Origin: Lycium barbarum
Lineage: Eukaryota > Streptophyta > Magnoliopsida > Solanales > Solanaceae
Reading direction: 5' to 3'
Length of the DNA stretch: 64,000 nt
NCBI RefSeq assembly: GCF_019175385.1
Contig: NC_083339.1
Span: forward strand, 113,631,601-113,695,600
The stretch's first letter is position 1. Every line of letters starts with the position of its first letter. Made by a program: the position numbers and the translations under genes. Below are positions 48,501 to 58,916 of the stretch, piece after piece. The notes beneath the pieces are model-generated. The model was not told where the DNA came from. It worked only from the letters and a program-made list of their open reading frames with translations, and ran no database searches.

Positions 48501-51500
48501 AAGAAGAAGCTGAACAGTTAGTAGATTTTTTAGGTTCTCTATAGTTATTTTAGTTTTCTCTTGTTGTTTTGGGCCGATATTTTTGGAGGTCTCCAGCATG
48601 TCCTTAATGCTGAGGAATACAACATTACCATTCTCAAAAAAAAAACCTCTAAGGTCAACTGGGGCTTTAAGCGCAAAGGCGCAAATAAAGCGTGAGCTTT
48701 ACTGAAAAAAGGCACAATGGTGCAAAAATACAAATATATATATATGTTTAGTCCAAGACTAATAATAATAAGCACGAATAACAAATATATGGACAAAGAA
48801 ATTGTAAAAACATTACGATAAAGTGAAATATCAATTATCTAGTGTCACCTCTTCAAGAGAGGCTCATTGGCAAGGACTTAGAGCCTTGATGATGACACTA
48901 ATTCGCACATAAAGCGAGGCGAAGTGCTCAATATGTTTTGAGCCTCGCTTCAGGGTTTAAGCGCGCCTTTGACAACACTGCTAGGGAAGTCATTTTTCTC
49001 ATTTTTTAAGGAACTTGTTTTCCTAGAGAAAATGTTTTCCAAAAATTTTGACCAACCGAACATGGGAAAATTGGAAACTCAATACCGACAACCAAAACAA
49101 ACACTTGACATGCCTTTAATGAGTCTTCTTTCTTTAAAAGATTGCCTGCATCTAGATGTGGCAGTATCAAAAGAGTTTCGATTCCATCATATTAAAAGTT
49201 TTTTCCCCATGAACTTCAGCAATAATTTAATTCTTGAATTCACAAGGAAATTTGTACCAGAGGAATGGAAGGAAACTTAAAATAAATAGATGACTTAAGA
49301 GCATAAATAAAGCACTAAATACTCCATATGAAACTGAAACATTACAACTTTCCAATGGTGAGCAATACCTTCAAAGGATGACAAACCGCCTTCTACACAA
49401 CTAGAATGCCTCGTATGTTCAGCACTCAACTTCAGCTTCTGATTTGAAACTTCCTTGCCAGATGCATCACTCTCTAGCGTATTCTGCTTGTCAGCTTCAG
49501 CAGGCAACTAGCGAATACCAGAAACAAACAAAAAGATTAGATCATGAAGAATTGCCATGGAGAATTTGAAGCATTGTTAGTGGTTTCAAGTATTGCTCAA
49601 GAGTTTTATGTTTGGGCTGTACCCTGTATGCAATGGGATTACAAATGAACGGTTTCAAATGATTATGATAAAGGGAGGTCGTGAAGTTTGTTTCCTGGAT
49701 GAAGAATGCACTGTATAAAGAGTCTGACCTCAGCTATTTTTATTAAGGAAACGGAGACCAGAAGATGCTACAGATCTGAAATCACCAACAAACGTTTAGC
49801 ATGAAAAAGACATGGAAAGAATGATTTATTTTGAGATTTTCCCCTCTCAAAGTTGGATCAGCTAGTATCCAGAACGTCAGAGTTTCCTAGAGTTAAATGT
49901 AAACAGTTTGTTCACAGATGTCTAAATAAGCTTGTAAGGTATGAAACAGGACCTTCTTTTCTATGGCCAAGTTGGTGAAAAAATACAAGCACCACCTCTT
50001 CTGCTAACATAGATATCAAGATCTGTAACATACTCTTACATAAATTCCAGTTATGTGTGGTGTAATTTCATCATAAAATTAAATTTTTTTAGATACCATA
50101 TTTCTTTATGAAAACCTATGATTTTTTAACTACCAAACTAAAGGATAATACTCGTAAATGAGACTAGCATGCGGAAAGAATTTCACTTACAGAAGAAAAA
50201 GGTTCTCCCAGTTCTGATGTACCAGGACATTGATCTCCAGTCTTGGATTCAGAACTTCCTGACTCTCTAGTTTCAAGGAACAGAGAAACTTGCTTCATAG
50301 AGCGGAAAGTTTGTCCACTGACAGGGTCAATATAATACTACAAAGGCGATTCAGTAATCACATAAGTACATACTTCCAGTAGAATGCAACTGAAAGAGAT
50401 GAACCAAGGAGTAGAGGTTAAGGATTTCTGGGAGGCATTGAAATATGAAATAACGAGGGAGTTATTACCGGATCTTTCCTGATTTTGCGCCCCTTTCTCC
50501 TGACCTTCAATTCCTTAATCCATCCTGGTGGCAACCCTTCTGATGCATCCTTTTCAGTAAAAAACTATATCATTGAAAAAAGAGAAACTGTAAAGGGCCA
50601 ATACAAAAGGAGAGAACTTCATATACAGAAAATTCCCCCCCACAAAAGGGAAAAGAAGGTTGCACTACATGGGTAGAAAATATATATTAACCAATGAGAC
50701 CTTTTCAGTGCCTTTTTTCTCCATTTCATTTGTATCGGAACTCTTCGAACAATTACTGTCAACACTACCAAGATAACGAAGAACGTTCGCCTTGGAGCAG
50801 AATTTGAGTCCTTTTGAGGGATCACAATACCACTGCAATAAACACAATAGATACACTCAGAAATACAGAAGTGCAGTTTAGTGGTTAGGAACCAGCAAGG
50901 AGAGGACTAACAATATTAGTTTTTTGCACTTTCTATCTTAAATGTGCATGGATTCAAGGTGAGAGAGCAGAAACCTTTACGACTCCAAATTTCAGGAATT
51001 GCCATTAGCAATTTATACATCCCACTTTTTGGAGTTAAAATCAACAAAGCCCTCACAGGACTATCAAGCGGTAAATGTGTGATGCTTCATACTGGCGCAT
51101 CAGGAAGAAGACATAGCACAGCAAGGAAAGACTACACAACTTCTTAACAAAAAAACATAATTCATCCTTTCCCTTCACTTTTTCTGGAAAAGAGAATTTA
51201 CAATGGCATCGCATCAAAGCAAAAATTCCAAACTTGGTATTTACAATTAAAAGCACGGTTTGCATTATGTAGTTTCTCCATTTTGGAAAAGATAAAATGG
51301 TCCTGATAAGGATAAAATTAGAGTGACATGCGATAGAGAAAGGTATTTGAAGGTGTAGAATCTTTCAGAATTGCTCGACAATTTGGGTTATAAGATAGCA
51401 GACTCTGAAGCTGAGCTGACTCCTTGCCACACACCATTAAAGAATATTAAATTTTCTCCTCATTTAAACAAAATGGAATGTCAGGTTCACTGGCATCTCC

Positions 51501-54131
51501 CTACTCCTAAAACTTAGCACAATAGTCACTTTATCTTCCAAAAAAGAAATAGCAGCTTGCCAGAATCAAACAACATAAATCCGCATCAGTGTAAGAGACC
51601 AAAGCTTAGATTAAATTAACACATCTTGAAGATGTGGCAACATAATACCAGTGTGGTGGAATGTTTTAATTTTTTTTTTTTTTTTAAGGATTATGGGATT
51701 AAGGTTTTAAGATATTAAACAATTCCAGGGAAAATTCAATTATAAGATGCTAGGAGACTGGCTTTGGGAAAAAAGAACATAAAACTATAATTTGCTACAA
51801 CTTAAATAGGTGATAATACAAAAATAACCCCTCCAACTTGTCCCCTTTTCTCTAACTAGTAACTACACATCTAAACTTGTGGGAGTCCTATGACCCCCAC
51901 CCCCCACCCCCCACCCCCCACCCCCACCCCATCCTTGTCCGTAGAGGAATTATTACTGCCCTCCAAGACCACAACAACAATTAAGCCAATTGGGTGTTAT
52001 TGACGCGCCATCCACGAGATTCATCGTCATCTCTCTTTCCAAATAGCTTTCCTTCTTTTTAGCCATTTTTCAACCATTCTCTCTCCACTTTCTCTCTCCT
52101 CTCTGAAGAAAGGGCAAAAGTAGCAACAATGAAAATCTGACAGACATGGGAAGTCATTAATATTGGCAGCAGCAGCAGCTCTTTGTGGCGAAGATCATGG
52201 GAAAAAGAGATTGTTGGACTTGTGCTGAAGCTTGGAGCCAGAGAGACCATATCGCCATGTTTCTGTTTTCTAGGTCCAATTGTTAAAAGGACAGAAAAAT
52301 CTAACACGTGGAATAGTTTTGGTAAGAGGACGAGATTCAAATGTGATGTGAGAACAAACCATTGAAAAAGAAATTTTTCACAGGATGGTTACAGTTTTTC
52401 ACAAGTCAAAAGGAGGCGACGTAGGTGATCTGAATTCTGGGGCGCTAGTCGATAAGGCTGGTGGCTTTTGTGTCAAAAATAAATATAGCTTTAAGAGCCA
52501 TAAAAATCCGTCTTGTTGAGATTTTTTGCTCCTTTAGTGTCTTCCTTGGCCGAAGTTTGAAGAGAAAGTTGCATTTTTTGTCCTTTCTTCTGCTCTCACG
52601 TGCTGTGCTTTAATGTGGGTAAATACGTTTTTTTTCGACATTGGTCACTTCGGGTGGTAATAATTACATTTTGGACAAGTATAGAAGGGTCATAGGTCGC
52701 CAACAAAATTTAGAGGTGTAGTTGAAAATTCAGGACAATTTTAAGGGGGGGGGGGGGGGGGGGGGTTAGGTATTATCCCATTTAAACAGCAGAAACAACG
52801 TATCTGGTCTACTTGCGTAAAAAGGCTCCAATTTATGATCAATTTTAGGCAGCTTAAATAAATGTCAAAAGATTCAGAGACAGCGAATAAGGAAAAACAA
52901 GAATGAAAGAGAAAACAAAAGCATCAGACGTGAGAACCACTAGCATCATTCCAAGGACAAGACACGCGGCTTAAATAAATGTCGAAAGATTCAGAGACAG
53001 CGAATAAGGAAAAACAAGAATGAAAGAGAAAACAAAAGCATCAGACGTGAGAACCACTAGCATCATTCCAAGAACAAGACACGCGGCTTAAATAAATGTC
53101 GAAAGATTCAGAGACAGCGAATAAGGAAAAACAAGAATGAAAGAGAATACAAGAGCATCAGATGTGAGAACCACTAGCATCATTCCAAGAACAAGACACG
53201 CGACCTAAGTTTCCCATTCATTAAATAATCTAACCAAGGGAATTTAATACATAAAGGAGACAATAGTTGAGGACCAAGTCAAAATGGTGGCTCACTAAAC
53301 TTGACATGCAATGACTGACATATCACACTACTATGACTCCACAAGACAACCCACTCCTCAAAAGTAAAAATGGATTTAAAGAAAGTCATAAGCCAGAGAC
53401 AGCCCGAGCTGAGTTTAAATGGAGTAACATAGACAGTGAGGACTGAGGATTCATAAAGCCAAACCTAACTAGATCGGGTCTTAGGCATAGTTGTTTTTAC
53501 TCAAGCCAGAGACAATTTACTGGCCAGAGAAAATGATGCATAACAAGCTATGTACTAAAGCTCAACCAACCACTAGAACTAGGACATTCATATAATTGTA
53601 TTGTCCGGGCATTACAAGGTTCAACAAAGAAGTGCATGTTGAATTCTTTACATACTTCAGCCATAATCAAACTAGCACCTCTTCAGTTAAACCTTGTTAG
53701 AGCAAGAAGACTAACTCGCAAAAATTGTCCCTTTTTTTCTTTTTTTATGGTAATGTCTGGATCAGCTTGCATGCACCTCAACAAAGCTCAATTACTTTTC
53801 CTATTTTGTATATACAGATGAACCATGCATCAAGCTTTCTAATTTATGCAACAAGGAGAAGAAAAGAAAGTAATAGCCCTTAGTTAGGGGAAGCAAAGTT
53901 GTGGTTTTTTATATACTAGTACTAATTAAGCCAAGAATACCTGAAATTACATTTGCAGTTGAAAGATCAGAAATGAATCAAACAAAGATCAATCTTTAAG
54001 CAAAATACACAAAAACAAAAGGGAAATGTAACAAGATTAAGCACCTTCTCTTTCTTTCCTTGTTTGCTTGCTTTGACCTCAACCTTCCACCCATCAGGTA
54101 GCCAATTCGGCAAAGCCCTTTTCTTCCCCAT
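45525..54131 (-). CDS. MBD13-like methyl-CpG-binding-domain protein with two MBD modules
   Basis: Six coding exons on -: 54131-54045, 50832-50701, 50549-50469, 50337-50191, 49507-49369, 46627-45525. All introns are GT-AG; lengths (87+132+81+147+139+1103) give 562 residues. MBD 1 is split over exons 1-2: PNWLPDGWKVEVKASKQGKK then WYCDPSKGLKFCSKANVLRY. MBD 2 is split over exons 3-4: EGLPPGWIKELKVRRKGRK then YYIDPVSGQTFRSMKQV. The long last exon has four ~18-residue acidic repeats (GK-x-VSDP...EHQEK) at about residues 200-280, a basic RKRKKGLNVPRRASKRL patch and two copies of a DPC-x2-FA-x-KTLTG motif, also a feature of this family. Nuclear; binding to methylated CpG is uncertain for this subclass. 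Introns carry several transposons. Order with inhibitor 2 and the SIS gene matches Arabidopsis chromosome 5. Confidence 0.88.
46397..46618 (-). repeat. Four 54-bp coding repeats in the last MBD exon
   Basis: The protein reads DDGKAVSDPSSGEHQEME, DDGKVVSDPANREHQEKE, DDSKFVSDPANGEHQEKK and DVGKVVSDPVSGENQEK. The 18-residue unit keeps frame, so copy number can change without damaging the protein. Lys/Glu/Asp-rich, likely disordered. Confidence 0.85.
46955..47414. mobile_element. Nested MITE with 'CCTAAGTTACTCGGACTC' ends
   Basis: 18-bp inverted ends: CCTAAGTTACTCGGACTC (46955-46972) and GAGTCTGAGCAACTTAGG (47397-47414). The core repeats 'ccgcacccgtatc'-like words. Flanks tctac/tttac are weakly similar. 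About 460 bp, non-coding, a frequent Solanaceae repeat. Confidence 0.75.
47438..48980. mobile_element. Nested hAT-like MITE, split by a LINE
   Basis: Ends CAGTGTTATCAAA and complement of TTTGACAACACTG. Flanks CTAGGGCA (47430-47437) and CTAGGGAA (48981-48988) match 7 of 8, as for an hAT TSD. GCGC-rich words (aagcgcaaaggcgc, aagcgaggcgaagtgc) mark this family. Without the LINE it is about 366 bp. Confidence 0.8.
47481..48646 (+). mobile_element. 5'-truncated L1-type LINE
   Basis: Flanked by the 11-bp duplication CTCTAAGGTCA (47470-47480 and 48647-48657), with an A tail before the right copy. An open frame from 47483 to 48502 encodes the C-terminal RT region GGLGIRNLGLQNECLLTKWL and the zf-RVT domain: SDGKFSVGRLY, WKYKVPTKVKCFTWL, C-x2-C, then SHLFLHC and CIWWSIWRERNNRCF. 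About 340 codons remain without a stop, so it is fairly young. Endonuclease and RT catalytic motifs are missing. It is in the last MBD intron, opposite to the gene. Confidence 0.9.
51812..52778. mobile_element. Fold-back element in MBD intron 1
   Basis: Arms: left 'ggtgataatacaaaaataac', 'aactacacatctaaacttg', 'cctatgacccccacc'; right complement 'gggataatacctaacc', 'aactacacctctaaatttt', 'cctatgacccttct'. A C-run (51894-51930) lies in the left arm and a 22-G run (52745-52766) in the right. The 700-bp core (about 51935-52620) is unrelated to the arms and unique-looking, possibly captured DNA. Borders are approximate. Confidence 0.6.
52852..53202. repeat. 117-bp tandem repeat, three copies
   Basis: Units 52852-52968, 52969-53085 and 53086-53202 begin 'gcttaaataaatgtc' and end near 'aagacacgcg'. 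Identity is very high with a few substitutions, mostly in the third unit. In the first intron of the MBD gene. Confidence 0.95.
53203..54044. other. Rest of MBD intron 1 near the donor
   Basis: No gene or repeat recognised; the donor GTGCTT lies at 54044-54039. Confidence 0.4.
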
Positions 54132-54184
54132 CTCACAAAAATCCCACCTAAATTACCAACCCCACAAATTCAAATCAATCTACA

Positions 54185-54301
54185 AGAACCCCAACAACAA
54201 AACATAAAAAAAAAAGATGTCTTTTTTTCACTTGCCTTGCAAAATCAAGAACCCCAACAAAAGAAAACAGAAAAAAAAATGTCACTTGCCTTGAAAAATC
54301 A
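54185..54301. repeat. Short tandem duplication in the MBD 5' leader
   Basis: Two imperfect units of about 55-63 bp, each running from 'aaccccaacaa' to 'cacttgccttg-aaaatcaag'. They lie just upstream of the ATG at 54131 on -, probably in the 5' UTR. Confidence 0.6.
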
Positions 54302-55111
54302 AGAACTGACCAGATTCTTTGTGCAAAGCGTGAAAATGGGTGAGTATGTTGTGTTTTTCTTTGACCCTTTAACAGAATAAAGTGATGAGTAGGGGAAATG
54401 GGGACATCATGTGGAGGGGCTTTGAGAATCAGACAAATACCACGTGTCTGCCAAACTCTTCTTTCAGTTTCAAAACTTGCATTTCGAGGTAAACCAAACG
54501 TCTTTATGATGTTTCTTTAATCCTATCTATCTTTCTGCTCTTTTTTTCTTTGTTTTGGATTTTAGTCTGTTCACTCCTCTCCTTTATTTATTTTCTTTTC
54601 TAAATCTGATATCCTTGTTCTACACTTCATATGTATATTTATTTATTTATTTATGTTGTTTGGCCTTTTCTTGGCTCCATTAACGCCGCTGTCGGAGTCA
54701 ATGTTACAGTGGACGGTTGGTTGGACCGTTGGAATTTCAGTCTCTATAATAATCTGATGTATGGCTTTAGGGTGTATTTGGTATTTAAGCCAAAAAAGGA
54801 AAAACCAATATTATATTTACTTTATCATAATTAGGTAATTTAGTATTGGCTCCGTCCATTTTTACTTGTCATAGTAAATATAATTGTCCTTTTTTACTTG
54901 TTCAGTTTGAAAAATAAAAAGATACGTAATTTATAATTTCATACTTATTTTACCCTCATTGTTAATTATGGGATTGAAAAGTGCAAAACTTTTAAAGTAT
55001 GTTTTATTGATTTCAATAATTAGTTTATTAAACAATAATTTGGGTTATATGGCTCTCTTTACCTTCTTCTTTAATCTTTATTTACTATTCATTGGCTTGT
55101 CTTTACCCCCA
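54302..55111. other. Upstream region of the MBD gene
   Basis: Should contain the MBD promoter. A half Stowaway-like end ('ggctccgtccatttttactt', about 54850-54869) lacks a partner. No gene recognised. Confidence 0.4.
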
Positions 55112-55120
55112 AAACAAAAA

Positions 55121-55842
55121 GGGGAAATTTCATAAATATACATTTTGGTCACTTACATTGTAAAAAAAATAGCTCAAAACTTATATTACAAAGCTTTAAC
55201 CCATATACACTCATATACAATATTATAACCCATATACTCATATACACTATTATAATCCATATACAATATTATACACTACTACCCCTGCCCCTCCCGATTT
55301 CTCCATCGCCAACCACCTCCGGCGAACCCCACCGTCATCCCCTGCGCTCTACCACCACCTCAATGAGTTTTACAATAAATCTAGATCTAGCAAGGATAGA
55401 TCTACATCTAGGTAATTTCTATCAGACGTGAGCCACCGTAGAAAGGAGGCGGTCAGATCTGAGCCACCAGAAAATCGTCATCGTTTTAGAAAGAGAGAGG
55501 AGGAGTAGTAGAGAGAGAAGAGGAGGGCAGGAGAGATAGCGAGAGAGAGGAAGAGAAGGAGGGAGTGGGTGCAGAGAGAGAAGGGTGGCAAACACTCTCA
55601 CTCTCTCTGTGTCTTTTCCGATGGTGCCGACCGCCGGCGCCGTTGTTGGGATGGCGGCGAAGCAAAGAAGAGAGAGAGGCGGGGGTGGGGGGGGGGGGGG
55701 GGGTGGGAGGATGAATTGGGTGGAGAGAGAGGCAGGGGGAGGGGGAGGAGGGAGTGGGTCATTTTTTTTTTTAAAGATTTAGCTAAATGAGTATCAATTT
55801 AGTAGCATTGCTACCCTAATTGACATAAGGTTTAATTTTCTC
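55121..55842. mobile_element. Mutator-like element with GC/GA-rich cargo
   Basis: Flanked by AAACAAAAA (55112-55120 and 55843-55851), a 9-bp TSD. The ends GGGGAAATTT and complement GAGAAAATTA are similar over a short span. The core is compositionally unlike the surroundings: 'cacctccggcgaaccccacc', a GAGA-rich stretch and 'gtgccgaccgccggcgcc', plus a 17-G run. This resembles a plant 5' UTR or first exon, but no known gene is recognised. The A-rich TSD could partly be chance. Confidence 0.55.
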
Positions 55843-55851
55843 AAACAAAAA

Positions 55852-56607
55852 GGGAAAAGATATGAAAAGGAATTACTTCTTCTGAACGAAGGTTTGGATT
55901 AGAGAATCTATTTGATTGCATAAAAAGTTTCAGAAAAACAATATTTAGTGGTGTTAAGCATGTCATAACTCATGAGCAATATTTTTGCAAGTTTAAAAGC
56001 TTGTCATAAAAAAATAAAATAGAAAATTTAAATTAAATTAGCTTTAAATTACAATTATTTTTAAAAAATAGAACAATAGTTATTACATAAATAGGAATGG
56101 AGAAATTGCGTACCCTGGCAATCTTTTAACAGACTATTTGAATAATTTATCATTTGTACCCCTAACATATGTGTTTTTTTTTGTGACTTACACCTTAACC
56201 TATTTTTTTTTAATAATTTACTATCCTAATCTACTTGGTTCTTTGCAAAAACCTTTTTCATTTACTCAAAAACATTTCAGTAACAGGAGCCCGGACTGAA
56301 GTTGTATATGGGCTGATCTTGGCACGTTGAAGTAGAAGGGCGTTAATTGTGTCCCCCACTCCAAAACTCATCTTTCTCATTGGGGACATCCGAGAAAAAA
56401 ACTCCAAAACTAATCTAAGATTTATCCAAAGTAGAATAGAATTTTAATTAAATAAAGAAAGGGTCCCCTAGAGAATAAATTATTAGAACACGTAAAAGTT
56501 CCATAGTATGTCGTGCCACTAAGCTGGAGAGGGTTAGTTTCTCGGTAAAAATTTAGGTGGATGCAGTATTTACACATATCAGTAACTATATTTAATACAT
56601 TTTTCAC

Positions 56608-56676
<69 letters not shown>

Positions 56677-56970
56677 GGTATTTAATGAACGTTGAGCTTT
56701 TCAACGATAGACGGCATGGACTGAAATTTGTACTATAGCGGGTGTTGACCGTAAAACCATTGTCGTTTCATATAATTTCAAGTTCACCCCTACACTCAAG
56801 TATAGGGCCTCTTCTGGTGCTACTTTTGCCCCTGATTTCCCCACTTATTTCATGATCTGTCCTCAAACTTTTTGGTAAATATAGCAAAAACTTGGAGCAC
56901 TTTTATATGCTTGAAAAGGTCATGACCCCTTCCACCCTCCACCAAATTGTTTGCCCACTAACTATTGTTA
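55852..56970. other. Intergenic with (AT)n
   Basis: An (AT)n run of about 30 repeats spans 56611-56672. No gene or element border recognised otherwise. Confidence 0.5.
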
Positions 56971-58564
56971 CCAGTGTATCGACCCGCGCATTGCGCGGTC
57001 GTAAAAAAGGTTAAAACAAAACTAATTATCGATATAATAATCTTCTTTTTAAAGAAAAATCTTTGCTAATTAATTAAGCATCTTTCATGATTCTTTCAAT
57101 ATCCTACATAAAAAAAATTCAAGTTAAATATGAATGACCCATTTAAATCAATATATACGAACTTGCATAAGAAAAATAAAATAAAAAATTTAAAAAGAGA
57201 AAAAAAAAATTACAACGATTTTGCTTCTTCCTCCGAGATCATTTTTTCTGTATTTTGTTTGTTAGTTGAATTGATGACACTTATATTTCATAAAATTAAC
57301 ATTTTTTCATTACTCTGAAATAAAAATTAAAAGAATAGTAAAAAAGGAAAGGACACAGAAATAAAATGAAATGAGGAGAAAAAAAATATCAATTCACGTT
57401 CCTTCGTTTTTATTTTCCTTTAAAATATGATTTATTTTAAGAGATTGTCATTGAACTTAATGAAAGTTCAATAAAATTAACCAAGTTCTATCATGTTTAG
57501 CCGCACATCACTATTCAACAACTTAAAAAACCTCACTTTATGCTCCATATTGATTACTGAAAAAAAAGAAGGAAAAAAAGACAAGATAAAGATTTAGATA
57601 TTATAGCTCAACCATGATCAGTTTGAACCTAATTAGTGAAAGATAAGAGTACATATAACAAAATAATCTATAAGCCTAAACTAACCTTGAGAGATGCAGA
57701 GTTGAAGAATCAGTTCTTTTACCATTAACATCATAGTAAAAAAATACCTTTCACAAGAGAAAAACATCTCATTCCTAATCTTTTTCTAGATTTTAAAGCT
57801 CTCCTTTTAACCGATCACACATTGCATTCAATAAACTGTTCATCCATTTTCTCAAACATGAAATCTTCATAAAGATAATTAAATAAGATCAACATGTCAG
57901 TCTCTAAAATATATAAAAGAACAGAAATAAAAACAAAATTAGGAGAAGAAAAAAAGAAAGCACAAATGATTTTTTCCATAACATGTAAAGATTATAGTCA
58001 CTCCAAGTCACCCGGCTAATTGAGCCAATAAACGTTTGAGTTTTGCATCATTGCTGGGGATAGATATTAAAGCTTTGTACTGAATTAATCCCCATAAAAG
58101 CTGCAAATGGAAAGCTCAAGAATTAAGAAACCATTATCTAGAACTCTCCCTATATAAGAGAGATAAGAAAAAACCGCTACATGTATATTTCATGATATTA
58201 ATATATATTGAGCACAGAAGTCTCCCCGAATTCCTTATTATTTCATGATATTAATATAACCGATGATATTAAACGTTTAAAACCTGTGGCAAAGATAGTT
58301 AAAACCTGTGGTTAATATGAAATTATGGGGCCATTGAAAATGTTTGGTAAAAGCACAGTGTAACCTTCCTGTCATAGTAAATTCAATAAGCTTTTGATTT
58401 GTCCATTATTAAGCACAATAATTAAGAGATAATTAGAGTATTTTATTTTATAATTAGAGAAAAGGCCAAAAAAAGGAGAAAAAAAGATAAATGAGATTCT
58501 AGGCCATTGAGAGGTGTTACGTCACCTTGTCTATGCCTAACTTTATATTATATATAGATATAGA
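56971..58564 (-). mobile_element. Non-autonomous Helitron with intact ends
   Basis: On - it begins TCTATATCTATATATAATAT (58564) preceded by A, and ends hairpin + GATACACTGG (56971) followed by T, i.e. insertion between A and T with CTRR end. The hairpin is GC-rich: GACCGCGCA / TGCGCGGGTC at 57000-56981, about ten bases before the end. 1,594 bp, AT-rich. No Rep/helicase is encoded, so it was moved in trans. Confidence 0.85.
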
Positions 58565-58884
58565 TTTGAGGTTGTCTATCAATTGGACACGTGGAACAAT
58601 TGAGCCATAGTTCTGCACCCACTCTATTCTTTCTTGAATTTTTGTAGTTAAATATTCTTTTTTCAATTTCATGTTCTCCCAAAAGTTTATTGGTAAATTA
58701 ATTTTCTTTCCTCAATTTTAAGAAGTATTTTCATTTATTAAAAAAAAAAATTAATGCAAAGTGCAATCACTGTTAAATACACCTAGTGGCATAAAGAAAT
58801 ACTTTACTCTGCCATGAATACTATTATGATAAACTTTTGCTAGGAAGTGATGAAAATATTTGGATTTTGCAACTAGGTAATACT
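58565..58884. other. Short AT-rich interval
   Basis: Between the Helitron and the copia insertion. No gene recognised. Confidence 0.4.
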
Positions 58885-58916
58885 TCAACAAAACATATAT
58901 CAGTACATAAAATAAT
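58885..58916. repeat. Left copy of a 32-bp direct repeat flanking the copia element
   Basis: Starts TCAACAAAACATATATCAGT and ends 'ataaaataat'; identical to 62324-62355. The first six bases also equal the outer LTR terminus, so the duplication outside the element is 26-32 bp. Confidence 0.9.

Larger units (their letters stand above)
46681..49068. mobile_element. Outer MITE of a nest in the last MBD intron
   Basis: The left part starts 'gggtgtgttctgtatgaagg' with 'aaaatgttttcc' and 'aggaaaacaagt'; the right part ends in the inverted form 'ttgttttcctagagaaaatg...ccgaacatggg'. It resembles a common Solanaceae MITE with ends GGGTGTGTTCGGT. Two further MITEs and a LINE lie inside, so it was about 375 bp before interruption. 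A G-rich block at 46828-46915 lies inside. The left end is only 53 bases from the acceptor of the last exon. Confidence 0.65.

Noticed and set aside
47507..48502. A 331-codon host gene
   Set aside because: It encodes LINE RT C-terminal and zf-RVT sequence and is bounded by a TSD and poly(A).
52059..52365. Coding frames on both strands in MBD intron 1
   Set aside because: No motif or splice context; they lie in the core of a fold-back element.
52852..53202. CRISPR-like direct repeats
   Set aside because: Whole 117-bp units are tandem copies without unique spacers, in a plant intron.
55569..55790. Glycine/arginine-rich protein
   Set aside because: Produced by G runs and GAGA repeats in element cargo; two overlapping frames look equally open and no homology is recognised.
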